In this document: in pieces, positions 50,908 to 59,003 of the stretch
How positions within the stretch are numbered: position 1 is the stretch's first letter
How the letters are laid out: every line of letters starts with the position of its first letter
Assembly: GCA_964545205.1 (NCBI GenBank)
Contig: CAZJFH010000008.1
Location: forward strand, 1-64,000
Length of the DNA stretch: 64,000 bases
From: CAZJFH01 sp964545205
GTDB taxonomy: Bacteria > Pseudomonadota > Alphaproteobacteria > Rhodospirillales > Magnetospirillaceae
Direction: 5' to 3'
Notes under the pieces: generated by a model
Told to the model about the DNA's origin: nothing
Seen by the model: only the letters and a program-made list of their open reading frames with translations
The model's database searches: none
Program-made: the position numbers and the translations under genes

Positions 50908-51096
50908 AAGGTTCCGATGCTGAGGTGCCTTCCTCGTCGCCGTCGCCCATCGCAGAACCCGGCAGAGACGCCAGCCAGGTTCCCGCAAGTCGGCCCGTGG
51001 GCCCCTGCGGAGCAGGTTGACTTGCGGGGTTCTGGATGGCGGCTCAGGGTTCGTTGGCGATGGGCAGAGGCGGCGGGGGAGGCTCTTGGAGCTTCC

Positions 51097-51447
51097 CTAT
51101 TCGTCATCCCCTACGATGCGGAGCCGGGGCTTCGCCGGGGTCGCCTGCTGTTGCTGGGCATGGCTGTGTTTCATGTGCTCGATGGCCTCTTCGGCAATCA
51201 TCTCATTGTGCTCGGTGTCGGCGGGGTCGAAGGGCTCTTCTTCCTCCCACCGCTCATGGAACCAATCCATCACGCCTTCGGCTTCCTCGTCGGCTAGCTC
51301 CTGGGGCAGACCGTGAAGTCGGGCCTCTTCCCGAAGTGCCGCTTGCAGGCGGTCGAACGCTACCTGCCACTCTTCGCCGTCGTTGACGACACGAATCGCC
51401 TCGCCGATGGCGGCCGCCGTTTCTGGTAGTGGTTCAAGCTCGTCCAT
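51097..51447 (-). CDS. Acidic hypothetical protein of the element
   Basis: A 116-residue, strongly acidic, probably helical protein (MDELEPLPETAAAIGEAIRV, later DWFHERWEEEEPFDPADTEH), with a C-terminal Gln/His-rich part. No family recognised. GGGAGA lies before the ATG at 51447. It is 75 bp downstream of the replicase-like gene and may be its partner or part of the same transcript ending at 50879. Confidence 0.6.
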   Translation of the reverse strand: MDELEPLPETAAAIGEAIRVVNDGEEWQVAFDRLQAALREEARLHGLPQELADEEAEGVMDWFHERWEEEEPFDPADTEHNEMIAEEAIEHMKHSHAQQQQATPAKPRLRIVGDDE

Positions 51448-51522
51448 TTGAAATTCTCCCGCAGAGTGTAGGGTCATCTGCCTACAGGAGGTTCCCGCCG
51501 AAGGCCAGCCCGAATGGCACCT

Positions 51523-53202
51523 TTACTGTAGGAGCCATGGGGGCAGACCCTCCGCCGCGTCGGGGCTGGACGCCCCTCCCGCCCCCCGGCTGGGTCTGCC
51601 TTCTTTCGTTCCTTCATCCCTAGCCTGACCCTGCTCCTTAATCGATCGATGAGCCGATCGATCTTCGCAGGGTCTTTTAGAGGCCGGCTCTACTGTGCAG
51701 TCTCCGTGTAGGGTGGAGTGGGTTCCAGGTTGTAGTGAGGAAGAATCCGCCGTAGAAAAGGCTTCCTTTTTATCTATACACCATACGGCACTTTGTTGGC
51801 ACGTCAACACAACGTCGTTCCATATACGCTTGATTACTCTTGTTGATACGCCGGATTCCAGCGACACGTCTTTCTGACTCGGCCAGTTGCTTGACTGCAT
51901 GAGCTTGCGGTAAGCGGCCTCCACAGCTTGGCGGGTGCTGTCCCGACGTCGGTCATGGACATCGCGGGCACCAGCCGCCTGGCGTCCGGCGAGGTCCATT
52001 CCCTCGATCTGGTCCATGATGCGTCCGCGTTGGGGCCGCGGCTTCTGCTTCGCGTTGGGCTTCCAGGCGGTCCATATCCAAGCGGCAACGCGATAAGCCA
52101 CTGCCTTGGCTTGCCGCTCCTCCTTGCGGTTGCCGCTGATCGCGATGGCGTGCGATATGGCGGCAATCTGGAACTCGTCCAAAGTGGCGCCAGCCGCTTT
52201 GAACTCCGGGACATTCTCGAATGCCCACGCCTGCATCATCGCGAAGAACTGGTTGCTCGGGGTCGACCGGCCGTCGATCTCGATGTCGGGTCCCGTCTTG
52301 CGGATGCGCTGACGGATGGTGTGCGGGGTCGCCTGCATGTCTATGGAGACTGCAATCTGCTCCATCTGGTACGGCTCTTCTGCAACGATCCGGGTATCCC
52401 ACAGGGGCGACAGCGGGTTCTTCATCTTGAGGGAGTTGGTCAGTCCACCGAGATCAGCCCCAATGTCGGCCAGGGCCAATGTCAACCCGGTCAGGAGCTT
52501 CCTGAACTTCAGCTTCGGGGCCAGCCGGGCGTTATCGGTCCAGCAGACAGAATTCTCGATGATCCATATCAGGTGAGGCCGGAGCCACTGGCATTCGGCG
52601 TTTTCGTACCCGACGATAATGTTGGGCATCGCCACGGCCGCAGGGTCACCGGCATGCTCATAAAGACATGACCAAATTGCCATGCGTAGCTCATCAGTAG
52701 AGTTCCATATCGAGTCGAGTTCGACTCGTATAATGGCTCTCATATCTCCATTAACTGGGACGTATGCGTCATCCAGGGACAGAAGTTTTGATCGGGATGG
52801 GACCACAACATCCTTCTCCCACCCGCTTGAGAGCTTGTGCTTCCGGTGAACCTTGGAGACGAACATCTTGAGGATCGGATGCTCGTCGGACTTCAGGCCT
52901 TCATACGTGAAGGCCGGCCGGCGGTAGTCCCCCGAGAAGCAGCCACCATGCCACCGGAAACCTTTATCCATCCGCTCCCGGACAAGCTCCTGGGTCTCCT
53001 GGTGCCGGAAGATGAAGTCTTTCTGATCGACCGGCTTATGCTTGCCTGCGGCCTTCGCCCGCCTCTGCTGACGCTGCCGCCGGCGGCGGTCGGCGTTGAT
53101 GTGGCGGTGCTCGTCATACTCAGTGAGGAAGCGATCAGCCCACGACTTTGAAGAAATGGGCTTGCCGGAGTCTAATTCTGAATGTATAGAAGGAATATGC
53201 AT
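51523..53202 (-). CDS. Replicase/primase-like protein (ColE2-type Rep)
   Basis: A 559-residue protein. The central part (about residues 150-290) resembles plasmid replicases of the archaeo-eukaryotic primase type: an acidic strand IIRVELDSIW, then AMPNIIVGYENAECQWLRPHLIWIIENSV (pattern PN…N…HL), then LTLALADIGADLGGLTNSLK with KNPLSPLW. The N-terminus is basic and the region near residue 465 looks like a helix-turn-helix (SQKDVSLESGVSTRVIKRIW). It probably starts replication of the excised circle. Assignment to the family is by pattern only. Confidence 0.6.
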   Translation of the reverse strand: MHIPSIHSELDSGKPISSKSWADRFLTEYDEHRHINADRRRRQRQQRRAKAAGKHKPVDQKDFIFRHQETQELVRERMDKGFRWHGGCFSGDYRRPAFTYEGLKSDEHPILKMFVSKVHRKHKLSSGWEKDVVVPSRSKLLSLDDAYVPVNGDMRAIIRVELDSIWNSTDELRMAIWSCLYEHAGDPAAVAMPNIIVGYENAECQWLRPHLIWIIENSVCWTDNARLAPKLKFRKLLTGLTLALADIGADLGGLTNSLKMKNPLSPLWDTRIVAEEPYQMEQIAVSIDMQATPHTIRQRIRKTGPDIEIDGRSTPSNQFFAMMQAWAFENVPEFKAAGATLDEFQIAAISHAIAISGNRKEERQAKAVAYRVAAWIWTAWKPNAKQKPRPQRGRIMDQIEGMDLAGRQAAGARDVHDRRRDSTRQAVEAAYRKLMQSSNWPSQKDVSLESGVSTRVIKRIWNDVVLTCQQSAVWCIDKKEAFSTADSSSLQPGTHSTLHGDCTVEPASKRPCEDRSAHRSIKEQGQARDEGTKEGRPSRGAGGASSPDAAEGLPPWLLQ

Positions 53203-53364
53203 AACGAATCCCCCTGAAGTTCCGTTTGGTCTGGACAGCCAACATCGAACTCCAGGGGTTTTCTTTTTTCAAGCAACTCTCATTTCATGGGCGGATACTT
53301 TGTTGACAACGCCAGTGCGTGGCAGGTGATAATTTTTTTGCATGCACTGCGATACAGGAATGTT

Positions 53365-54684
53365 TCACCGCAGGAAGCCGGGCAGAGCTTCGGGGTGCCC
53401 CTCCGGGCGTTGGGCTTCGATCTGCTCCACGACGAACGCCTCCCAAGTCCGCATGAGGGGCCACTTGAAATGGGTTCCGTCGTGGAGGGCGTAGTGCTCG
53501 GCGGTCACGTCGCCGGCCAAGCCTTCGGCATGGTCCAGGATCGCCTTCGAGTCTGATCGCTTGAAGCCAAGCAACGCTTCACCGTGGGTTCCGAAAGCCC
53601 GCCTGGCGTCGTGGGGCCGCATGGGAACACCGATTTCCGCGAGAGCATCATTGATTGTCTTGGCGCTCATGTGTGCATTGCCGGCATCGCCTTTCCGACG
53701 CAGCCGAAGCTGTGGAAACAGCCAGGGGCTATCAGCTCTCCCGAGGGCCATAGCTTTCTTAACGATGCTCCACGTCAGTGACGGCAACGGCAGGGTGTGC
53801 TTCCGATCAGACTTCATGTGTGCGGACGGGATGTTCCAGAGGGCAGCATTCTGCATTTCCTCGAACTGATCTTTGGTGGCCGATACGATTGTTTCCCTTC
53901 GTTGTGCCGTCAGTACTGTCAGCATGACGGCTAGACGTGCGGCCGGACTCACGGCCGCTGTGTCCAATAGCCAAGGCATGCTGCCGATTTCAACAAGGCC
54001 AGGGACGTGCAGGCTATTCGGGGACTTCTTAACGGAAATGGGCTTCACAGAATTAGCTGGAGACTCCTCAAATCCAGAGTCTCCTCGTTGAGAAAGCCAG
54101 TTCATGAAAACCTTCACGACTCTCAATGTATGAGTCGCTTGTACCTTGGCCCCTCTTGCATAAATCGAGTCCTGTAGTGCCGCAATGTCGCGACGTGTGA
54201 TGGACTTTACAAGCCTGTCTTCCCAAGAGACCAAATCTCTGCCGCAGAGCGTCTTCCTGTAGTCGTCGTAGGTGGCTTTTCGCCGTTCGGCTTGAACGTA
54301 TGTGAGGAACCGCTCTCGGGCCTCGGCCCACGTCCAGCCGTCCCGCTGTTCGTCGAAGTGCCGCTCGATCTGCCCGCCCAGTGCCTTTTCCTGTAGCCAT
54401 TCCCTCGGGTCAATGCCCCGTCTGAGAAGGGCTTTCGCCTGATGCGTTCGCTCCCGCATCTCGTTGGGATCGTCATCGGGCCGAACCGGCGCCACTGTCC
54501 ATGTCGATTGCTTTCCGCCGAGCCGGTCTCGGAGGGACCAGGACGCCGACCGGGCCCGCACACGCAGGCTCAGTCCGGAGCACTTGTCGTCTCCAATCTC
54601 GTATGGACCGATCTCCTTCTTGGTGATTGCTGAGAGTGCCGTAGTGATATCTCGGCGTGTGATCGTAGCTGTCTTGCGTCCCAT
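53365..54684 (-). CDS. int: Tyrosine recombinase/integrase
   Basis: A 439-residue site-specific integrase of the P4-like type. The catalytic residues can be placed: Arg262 (LTAQRRETI), Lys291 (HMKSDRKH), His358-x-x-Arg361 (RPHDARRAFG), His385 (ILDHAEG) and Tyr398 (AEHYALHDG). A core-binding SAM-like domain lies at about residues 120-215 and an arm-binding N-terminus precedes it. It points away from attR (start 199 bp from it), as usual for elements that recombine into tRNA 3' ends. Confidence 0.95.
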   Translation of the reverse strand: MGRKTATITRRDITTALSAITKKEIGPYEIGDDKCSGLSLRVRARSASWSLRDRLGGKQSTWTVAPVRPDDDPNEMRERTHQAKALLRRGIDPREWLQEKALGGQIERHFDEQRDGWTWAEARERFLTYVQAERRKATYDDYRKTLCGRDLVSWEDRLVKSITRRDIAALQDSIYARGAKVQATHTLRVVKVFMNWLSQRGDSGFEESPANSVKPISVKKSPNSLHVPGLVEIGSMPWLLDTAAVSPAARLAVMLTVLTAQRRETIVSATKDQFEEMQNAALWNIPSAHMKSDRKHTLPLPSLTWSIVKKAMALGRADSPWLFPQLRLRRKGDAGNAHMSAKTINDALAEIGVPMRPHDARRAFGTHGEALLGFKRSDSKAILDHAEGLAGDVTAEHYALHDGTHFKWPLMRTWEAFVVEQIEAQRPEGHPEALPGFLR

Positions 54685-54700
54685 ATTGGCCTCCGCGTTT

Positions 54701-54750
54701 GGTGTCCCGTGTTAGCTTACGATAACATGGCGGGACACCAGCGGGACACC
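54701..54750. promoter_or_regulatory. Right cassette of putative integrase arm sites
   Basis: GGTGTCCC at 54701-54708, then GGGACACC at 54732-54739 and 54743-54750. Start-to-start spacing is 31 and 11 bp, against 32 and 11 bp in the left cassette. It overlaps the likely promoter region of the integrase gene, so the integrase could also regulate its own expression. Confidence 0.6.
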
Positions 54751-54807
54751 AAAATGTTCATGTTTCGGACGCAATGAGGGGCATGGTCTTGTCAACAAAT
54801 TTGGTGT

Positions 54808-54825
54808 CAACTTGTTGGCAAGTTG
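54808..54825. promoter_or_regulatory. Inverted repeat near attR, candidate operator
   Basis: CAACTTG (54808-54814) and CAAGTTG (54819-54825) are perfect complements around TTGG. They lie between the integrase gene and the right attachment site in A/T-rich DNA. They could bind a dimeric regulator or excisionase. Confidence 0.35.
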
Positions 54826-54882
54826 GTGATTTTGCAGGATTTTCTGGCGGTCCTGTCGGGTGGTGTCCTTTCATTGAAGATA

Positions 54883-54929
54883 ACTCTTAATCAGCGGGTC
54901 CAAGGTTCGAGTCCTTGTGCGCCCACCAA
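54883..54929. repeat. Right attachment site of the element
   Basis: The second copy of the 47-bp repeat, identical to 45827-45873. Upstream sequence does not continue the tRNA, so this is the original 3' end of the chromosomal tRNA-Lys gene, separated by the insertion. It is not a functional second tRNA. Confidence 0.95.
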
Positions 54930-54932
54930 TTC

Positions 54933-54968
54933 AAGGCCCCGAAACGCCTCGCGTTTCGGGGCCTTTCC
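54933..54968 (+). terminator. Original terminator of tRNA-Lys, displaced by the element
   Basis: A 15-bp perfect stem (AAGGCCCCGAAACGC at 54933-54947 and its complement at 54951-54965) with a 3-nt loop follows the right attachment site by 3 bp. In the uninterrupted chromosome it would directly follow the tRNA CCA end and act as its terminator. Confidence 0.8.
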
Positions 54969-55210
54969 CGTTTCGTTCCGAAGGGGCGTTTTACAGTTGT
55001 CTGGACCCGGTTTTACAATCGGTGTTCCCCGTGCGTTCAGCGCCCAACCATTCAAGGCCCTGAAAGGCCTCGAGGCCCCGAAACTACCCAGAGCCGCTGC
55101 CCAACCAGGTCCACGGTGAAGTTGCTCCTGGGCGAGACAACGGCCGTTTTGCGCCCGTGGCGGCCATCTGGTTCCCTGATAGTGCGGAGGGGCCCTGCCG
55201 GCCGTACAAC

Positions 55211-55651
55211 TCAGCGCATGCAGCTGGTGCGCACCAAAACGGTCATAGGGTCAAGCTGGAACGCCTGCTCCAGGCTCGACCCAAACATTTCCAACCATTT
55301 CGCCTGGGCGCGGTAGGCCAGCTTCTCCCGCTCTTCGGCGCACGCGTAGGTCGCGCTGGCGGCGTGCTGGAGATGGTGCACGAGTTCGTGCACCAGCACC
55401 GAGATCTCGGCCGGCGTGGACCCGGTCCAGCCGTCCGGCAGGTATATGGTCCCGGTCGCGTCGTCATAGATGGCATGCAACTCCAGCCCGGCGACCTCGA
55501 CGGCGCGGCCGGTGCGGGCTGCGCCCCGGTCGAGCCGCACCTCGACCATCCTTGCGGGCGAAACCAGCTCGATTCGCGGCGGCACTTCGGCAGCGGGCAG
55601 ACCGAAATTGGCGGACACCCAGGTGCCGAGGACGATCAACAGGATCTCCAT
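55211..55651 (-). CDS. Putative HExxH metalloprotease-like protein (DUF6647-like)
   Basis: A 146-residue protein with a hydrophobic N-terminus (MEILLIVLGTWVSANFGLP) that may be a signal or anchor. His88-Glu89-Leu-Val-His92 in VLVHELVHHLQH forms a zincin HExxH motif; LPDGWTG before it and EEREKLAYRAQAKWLE after it resemble the DUF6647 pattern. The catalytic role is inferred, as no third ligand is certain. GGAGG precedes the ATG. Confidence 0.7.
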   Translation of the reverse strand: MEILLIVLGTWVSANFGLPAAEVPPRIELVSPARMVEVRLDRGAARTGRAVEVAGLELHAIYDDATGTIYLPDGWTGSTPAEISVLVHELVHHLQHAASATYACAEEREKLAYRAQAKWLEMFGSSLEQAFQLDPMTVLVRTSCMR

Positions 55652-55863
55652 GACACGCCTCCTTTCGAAGGCCAGTCTGCCGGACCGGCATGATCAGCCG
55701 AATCATCCGGGTCTCCCCCCACTCCGGTCGCGCCGCCGCGCCTCGTCGCGGCCAAGCCGCTGCGCCGCAACAAAAAAACGCGTGCCCGCCGGGCCGCTTG
55801 CCCTGGTACTTTGGTCCTGGTCCTGGCGTATGATCGGGCCGGAGAGGTCTTCGGAGAGGCTCG

Positions 55864-56514
55864 ATGAAGATCCTGGTGGTCGACGATCACGTTCTGGTGC
55901 GTGATGCATTGCGCGGGGTCCTGCGCGAGTTGCGCGAGGACACCGCGGTTTTCGAGGCCGCGGACGCCCGACAGGCGTTGCTGCGCATGGCCGAGGTTCC
56001 TGACCTGGAGATGGTCGTGCTCGACCTCTACCTGCCGGACCGCAGCGGCTTTGATCTGCTCTCCGAACTGGGCGAGCGCCACCCCGCGCTCTCGGTGGTT
56101 GTGCTCTCGGCCAGCGTCGCCCGCGACGACATCGCCCGTGCCCTCGACCTCGGCGCGCTAGGCTTCATCCCCAAGTCCGCGTCGCGCGAGGTCATGCTGG
56201 GCGCGTTCAAGCTGATCTTCGCCGGCGGCATCTATGTGCCGCCCGAACTGCTGGCGCGTTCCCGGCCGGCACCGCCGATGCCGGCGCCAACATCGGCGGC
56301 GGCCGAGTTGGGTCTGACCGCTCGGCAGTTGGAGGTGCTGTCGCTGATGATGCAGGGGCGCAGCAACAAGGCCATCTGCCGCGCGCTCGACGTCGCCGAA
56401 CCCACGGTCAAGAATCACGTCACCGCCATCCTGAAGGCGCTGAAGGCGACCAACCGCACCGAGGCCGTGATGGCCGCCGCCGCGCTCGGGCTCTGTCCCC
56501 GCCGCCCTTCCTAG
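55864..56514 (+). CDS. LuxR/NarL-type response regulator
   Basis: A 216-residue two-component regulator. The receiver domain (residues 1-120) has the acidic pair in VVDDH, phospho-acceptor Asp in MVVLDLYLPD near residue 60 and Lys in FIPKSA near 106. The C-terminal helix-turn-helix is LTARQLEVLSLMMQGRSNKAI, then VKNHVTAILKAL. Convergent with the hybrid kinase gene: both stop codons (TAG) overlap in a single CTAG. It is therefore likely to be its cognate output. Confidence 0.92.
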   Translation: MKILVVDDHVLVRDALRGVLRELREDTAVFEAADARQALLRMAEVPDLEMVVLDLYLPDRSGFDLLSELGERHPALSVVVLSASVARDDIARALDLGALGFIPKSASREVMLGAFKLIFAGGIYVPPELLARSRPAPPMPAPTSAAAELGLTARQLEVLSLMMQGRSNKAICRALDVAEPTVKNHVTAILKALKATNRTEAVMAAAALGLCPRRPS

Positions 56515-58955
56515 CTGGAGCGCCCATCCATCGCGGTAGGGGCCGGGCGCAGCATGCGGGCGAGCATGGCGCGAAGCCGCATGGGCGACACCGGCTTGTG
56601 CAGCAGGTGCAGGCCGCTCTCGCGGGCGTGGCGGAGGCGATCGGGTGCGGTATCGCCGCTGATGAGGAACGCGGGAACGCTTTCGCCCCAGGCCGCGCGC
56701 AGCCGCGCTATAGCCTCGATGCCGCTGGTGCCGGCCAGAGCGTAATCCGACACGATCAGGTCCGGCGGCCGGCCCGCCGCGGCCAGGGCATGTAGTGCAG
56801 CGGCGGCCGACGGGCCAGCCACCACGGCACAGCCCCACCGGCGCAGCAATCCGCCCAGCCCCTCCAGGACCAGGATGTCGTCGTCGATGACCACCACCAG
56901 CCGGTCCCGGACGGTGTCGAACGGCGGCGGCCCCTGCTCCGGTTCGGCGGCGGGCGCAGCCGCAAGCGGCAGCGTCACAGAAAAGCGGGTGCCGCGCCCC
57001 GGGCGGGACTCCAGCTCGACCCGATGTTCGAGCAGATGCGCCAGCCGATCGACTATGGCCAGTCCCAGCCCGAAGCCACCACGATGCTGGTCGAGGCGAT
57101 GGTATTCCTCGAAGATGCGGTCTTGCTGCTCGGGCGGGATGCCCGGCCCCGTGTCGCAGACGTCGATGCGCAACGAGCCGGCGCGACGGCGGCAGCCGAC
57201 CACGATGCCGCCGCGCTCGGTATACCGCACCGCGTTGCCGACCAGGTTCATAAGGATCCGCTCGAGCAGAACGGGGTCGGAATGCACTGAAGCACTGCTC
57301 GGCACAACGCGCAGGCGCAGCCCTTTTCCTCGAGCTGCATCGGCGAGGGTGGCCTCGACGTGGCCCAGGCTGCGCAGCACGGGGAATGCCAGGGGGGCCG
57401 GCTCGATCATGCCGGCCTCGAGTTGCGCCATGTCGAGCAGTGATGCGAAAAGGGCGTTCATGGCCTCGACGCAGGCGCCGATCCGTTCGACAAGGCGGTC
57501 GCGGTCGGGCGCGGCGGCGGCACGCAGCTCGCCCACGAAGAGGTTGAGGGCGTATAGCGGCTGACGCAGGTCGTGGCTGGCCGAGGCCAGGAAGTTCGAC
57601 TTGAACCGGTCGGCGATCTCGAGACGGCGGCTCTTGTCCTCGAGTTCTCGCGTCCGCTCCGTCACGGTCCGCTCCAGCCGTTCGGCCTCGGTCCGGCGCT
57701 CGTCGAGCAGCTTTCGCAGCTCGATGGCATTGCACCGGAACACCTCGACGGCGCGGGCCATCGCAGCGATCTCGTCGTTTCCGTGCACCGCCACCGGCCG
57801 GCTCAGGCTGCCGCCGGCGATTGCCAGCATGCCCTGGCTGAGGGCGGTGAGGCGCCGGACGACGTTGCCGCGCACGTACAGCCACACGATCAGCGCCGAG
57901 CTCGCCAGACTGAGCGCGACGAGCGCAACGAGGACACGGGTGCTCAGTCGCTGGACCGCGGCGGCCTCCTCGACCGAGCGGGCGACATCGCCCTTGGCGG
58001 CTGCGCCGAGCCGGTCGACAGCGGCGGTGAGTTTGGCCGACAGCGCGGTGGCGGCCGCGAGCTGGGTCTCGCCCTCGGCAGTCAGCCCCAGTTCCTCTTT
58101 TCGGACCGCTGCGATGGAGCGGCCACCCCTGGTCAGGGCGTGCAGCCGCTCCACCTGATCGAGGAACAGCGGCCTCAGCCTGTCATCCAGGTCCAGAGCG
58201 GCGTCCTCGAGCCTGCTTAGAGCCAGCCCTGCCTGGAACTGCAGGATGGGCAAACGGTCGGCTTCTTCCGTCGTTGATGCCTCGGCCAGCAGGTCGAGCA
58301 AGGCAGAGGCCTGCCGCTGCGCCGCCTGGACTTGGCGCAGGGCGGTCAGGGCCGGCACGCGTTCGGCGGCCCCGGCTGCGGCGACCTCGTGGTCGAGCAC
58401 GGTCAGCCACGGCGCGAGCAGGCGCTGCACCTCGGCGCCGACGTCGAACAAATCCCGCCGCAGCGCCGTCAGTTGCTCGGCTGTTGACAGCCGGTGTGCC
58501 ACGACGGCATGGATTTCCCCGAGCGTGTCGCGCAGCGCGGTCGCGGTCGCTGCGATCTCATCGAGCGGCAGCGCCCTTCCGCTCGCGGAGCCAAGGTCCC
58601 GCAATCTCTCCTCGATCCGTCGGCCCTCGTCGCCCAGCCGTGCCGCCACCGCCTCGTGTCCGGCCGGGTCACTGGCGGCGAGCAGAGCCGGGGCGGCGGC
58701 GATGATCCGCTCGGCCGAGCGCGACAGCTCTAGGGCGGCAAGTGTCGTCGGCACGCGGGAGCCGACCACGGCAATGCGTGCGCCGACCAGGCCGAAGCCA
58801 TGGATCGCCGCAGCCGCCGCCAGGACGGCGAACAGGGCGATGGCGCAGAAGGCGGCGAGCAGGCGCCCGCTTACTCCGGCGCGCCAGGGTCGGAGCTGCT
58901 GAATCGTGCTGTCCTCGGCTTTCGATCTTGTCACGACCGCACTGATATCTGCCAT
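56511..58955 (-). CDS. Hybrid sensor histidine kinase
   Basis: An 814-residue inner-membrane kinase. Two transmembrane helices (about residues 30-52 and 345-368) enclose a large helical periplasmic domain, followed by HAMP, a coiled coil, and HisKA with the phospho-acceptor His in SASHDLRQPLYAL. The ATPase domain has MNLVGNAVRYT, DTGPGIP and GFGLGLAIV. A C-terminal receiver has VVIDDDILVLEG, Asp in IVSDYALAG and Lys in LLHKPVS. The layout resembles TorS-like kinases. A TRAP-type binding protein gene starts only 48 bp from it on the other strand. Confidence 0.93.
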   Translation of the reverse strand: MADISAVVTRSKAEDSTIQQLRPWRAGVSGRLLAAFCAIALFAVLAAAAAIHGFGLVGARIAVVGSRVPTTLAALELSRSAERIIAAAPALLAASDPAGHEAVAARLGDEGRRIEERLRDLGSASGRALPLDEIAATATALRDTLGEIHAVVAHRLSTAEQLTALRRDLFDVGAEVQRLLAPWLTVLDHEVAAAGAAERVPALTALRQVQAAQRQASALLDLLAEASTTEEADRLPILQFQAGLALSRLEDAALDLDDRLRPLFLDQVERLHALTRGGRSIAAVRKEELGLTAEGETQLAAATALSAKLTAAVDRLGAAAKGDVARSVEEAAAVQRLSTRVLVALVALSLASSALIVWLYVRGNVVRRLTALSQGMLAIAGGSLSRPVAVHGNDEIAAMARAVEVFRCNAIELRKLLDERRTEAERLERTVTERTRELEDKSRRLEIADRFKSNFLASASHDLRQPLYALNLFVGELRAAAAPDRDRLVERIGACVEAMNALFASLLDMAQLEAGMIEPAPLAFPVLRSLGHVEATLADAARGKGLRLRVVPSSASVHSDPVLLERILMNLVGNAVRYTERGGIVVGCRRRAGSLRIDVCDTGPGIPPEQQDRIFEEYHRLDQHRGGFGLGLAIVDRLAHLLEHRVELESRPGRGTRFSVTLPLAAAPAAEPEQGPPPFDTVRDRLVVVIDDDILVLEGLGGLLRRWGCAVVAGPSAAAALHALAAAGRPPDLIVSDYALAGTSGIEAIARLRAAWGESVPAFLISGDTAPDRLRHARESGLHLLHKPVSPMRLRAMLARMLRPAPTAMDGRSS

Positions 58956-59003
58956 GCTTCACTCGAATATGGGTGCGGCAGGCCTCGCTGAAACGGAGGG
59001 ACG

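Noticed and set aside
53302..53332. TTGACA…GATAAT promoter-like pair between the replicase and integrase genes
   Set aside because: The spacing is 19 bp and it points to the plus strand, where no gene follows; both adjacent genes are on the minus strand.
54883..54929. Apparent second tRNA-Lys
   Set aside because: Only the 3' part from the anticodon loop onward is present; the acceptor 5' strand and D-arm are missing. It is the attachment-site copy.
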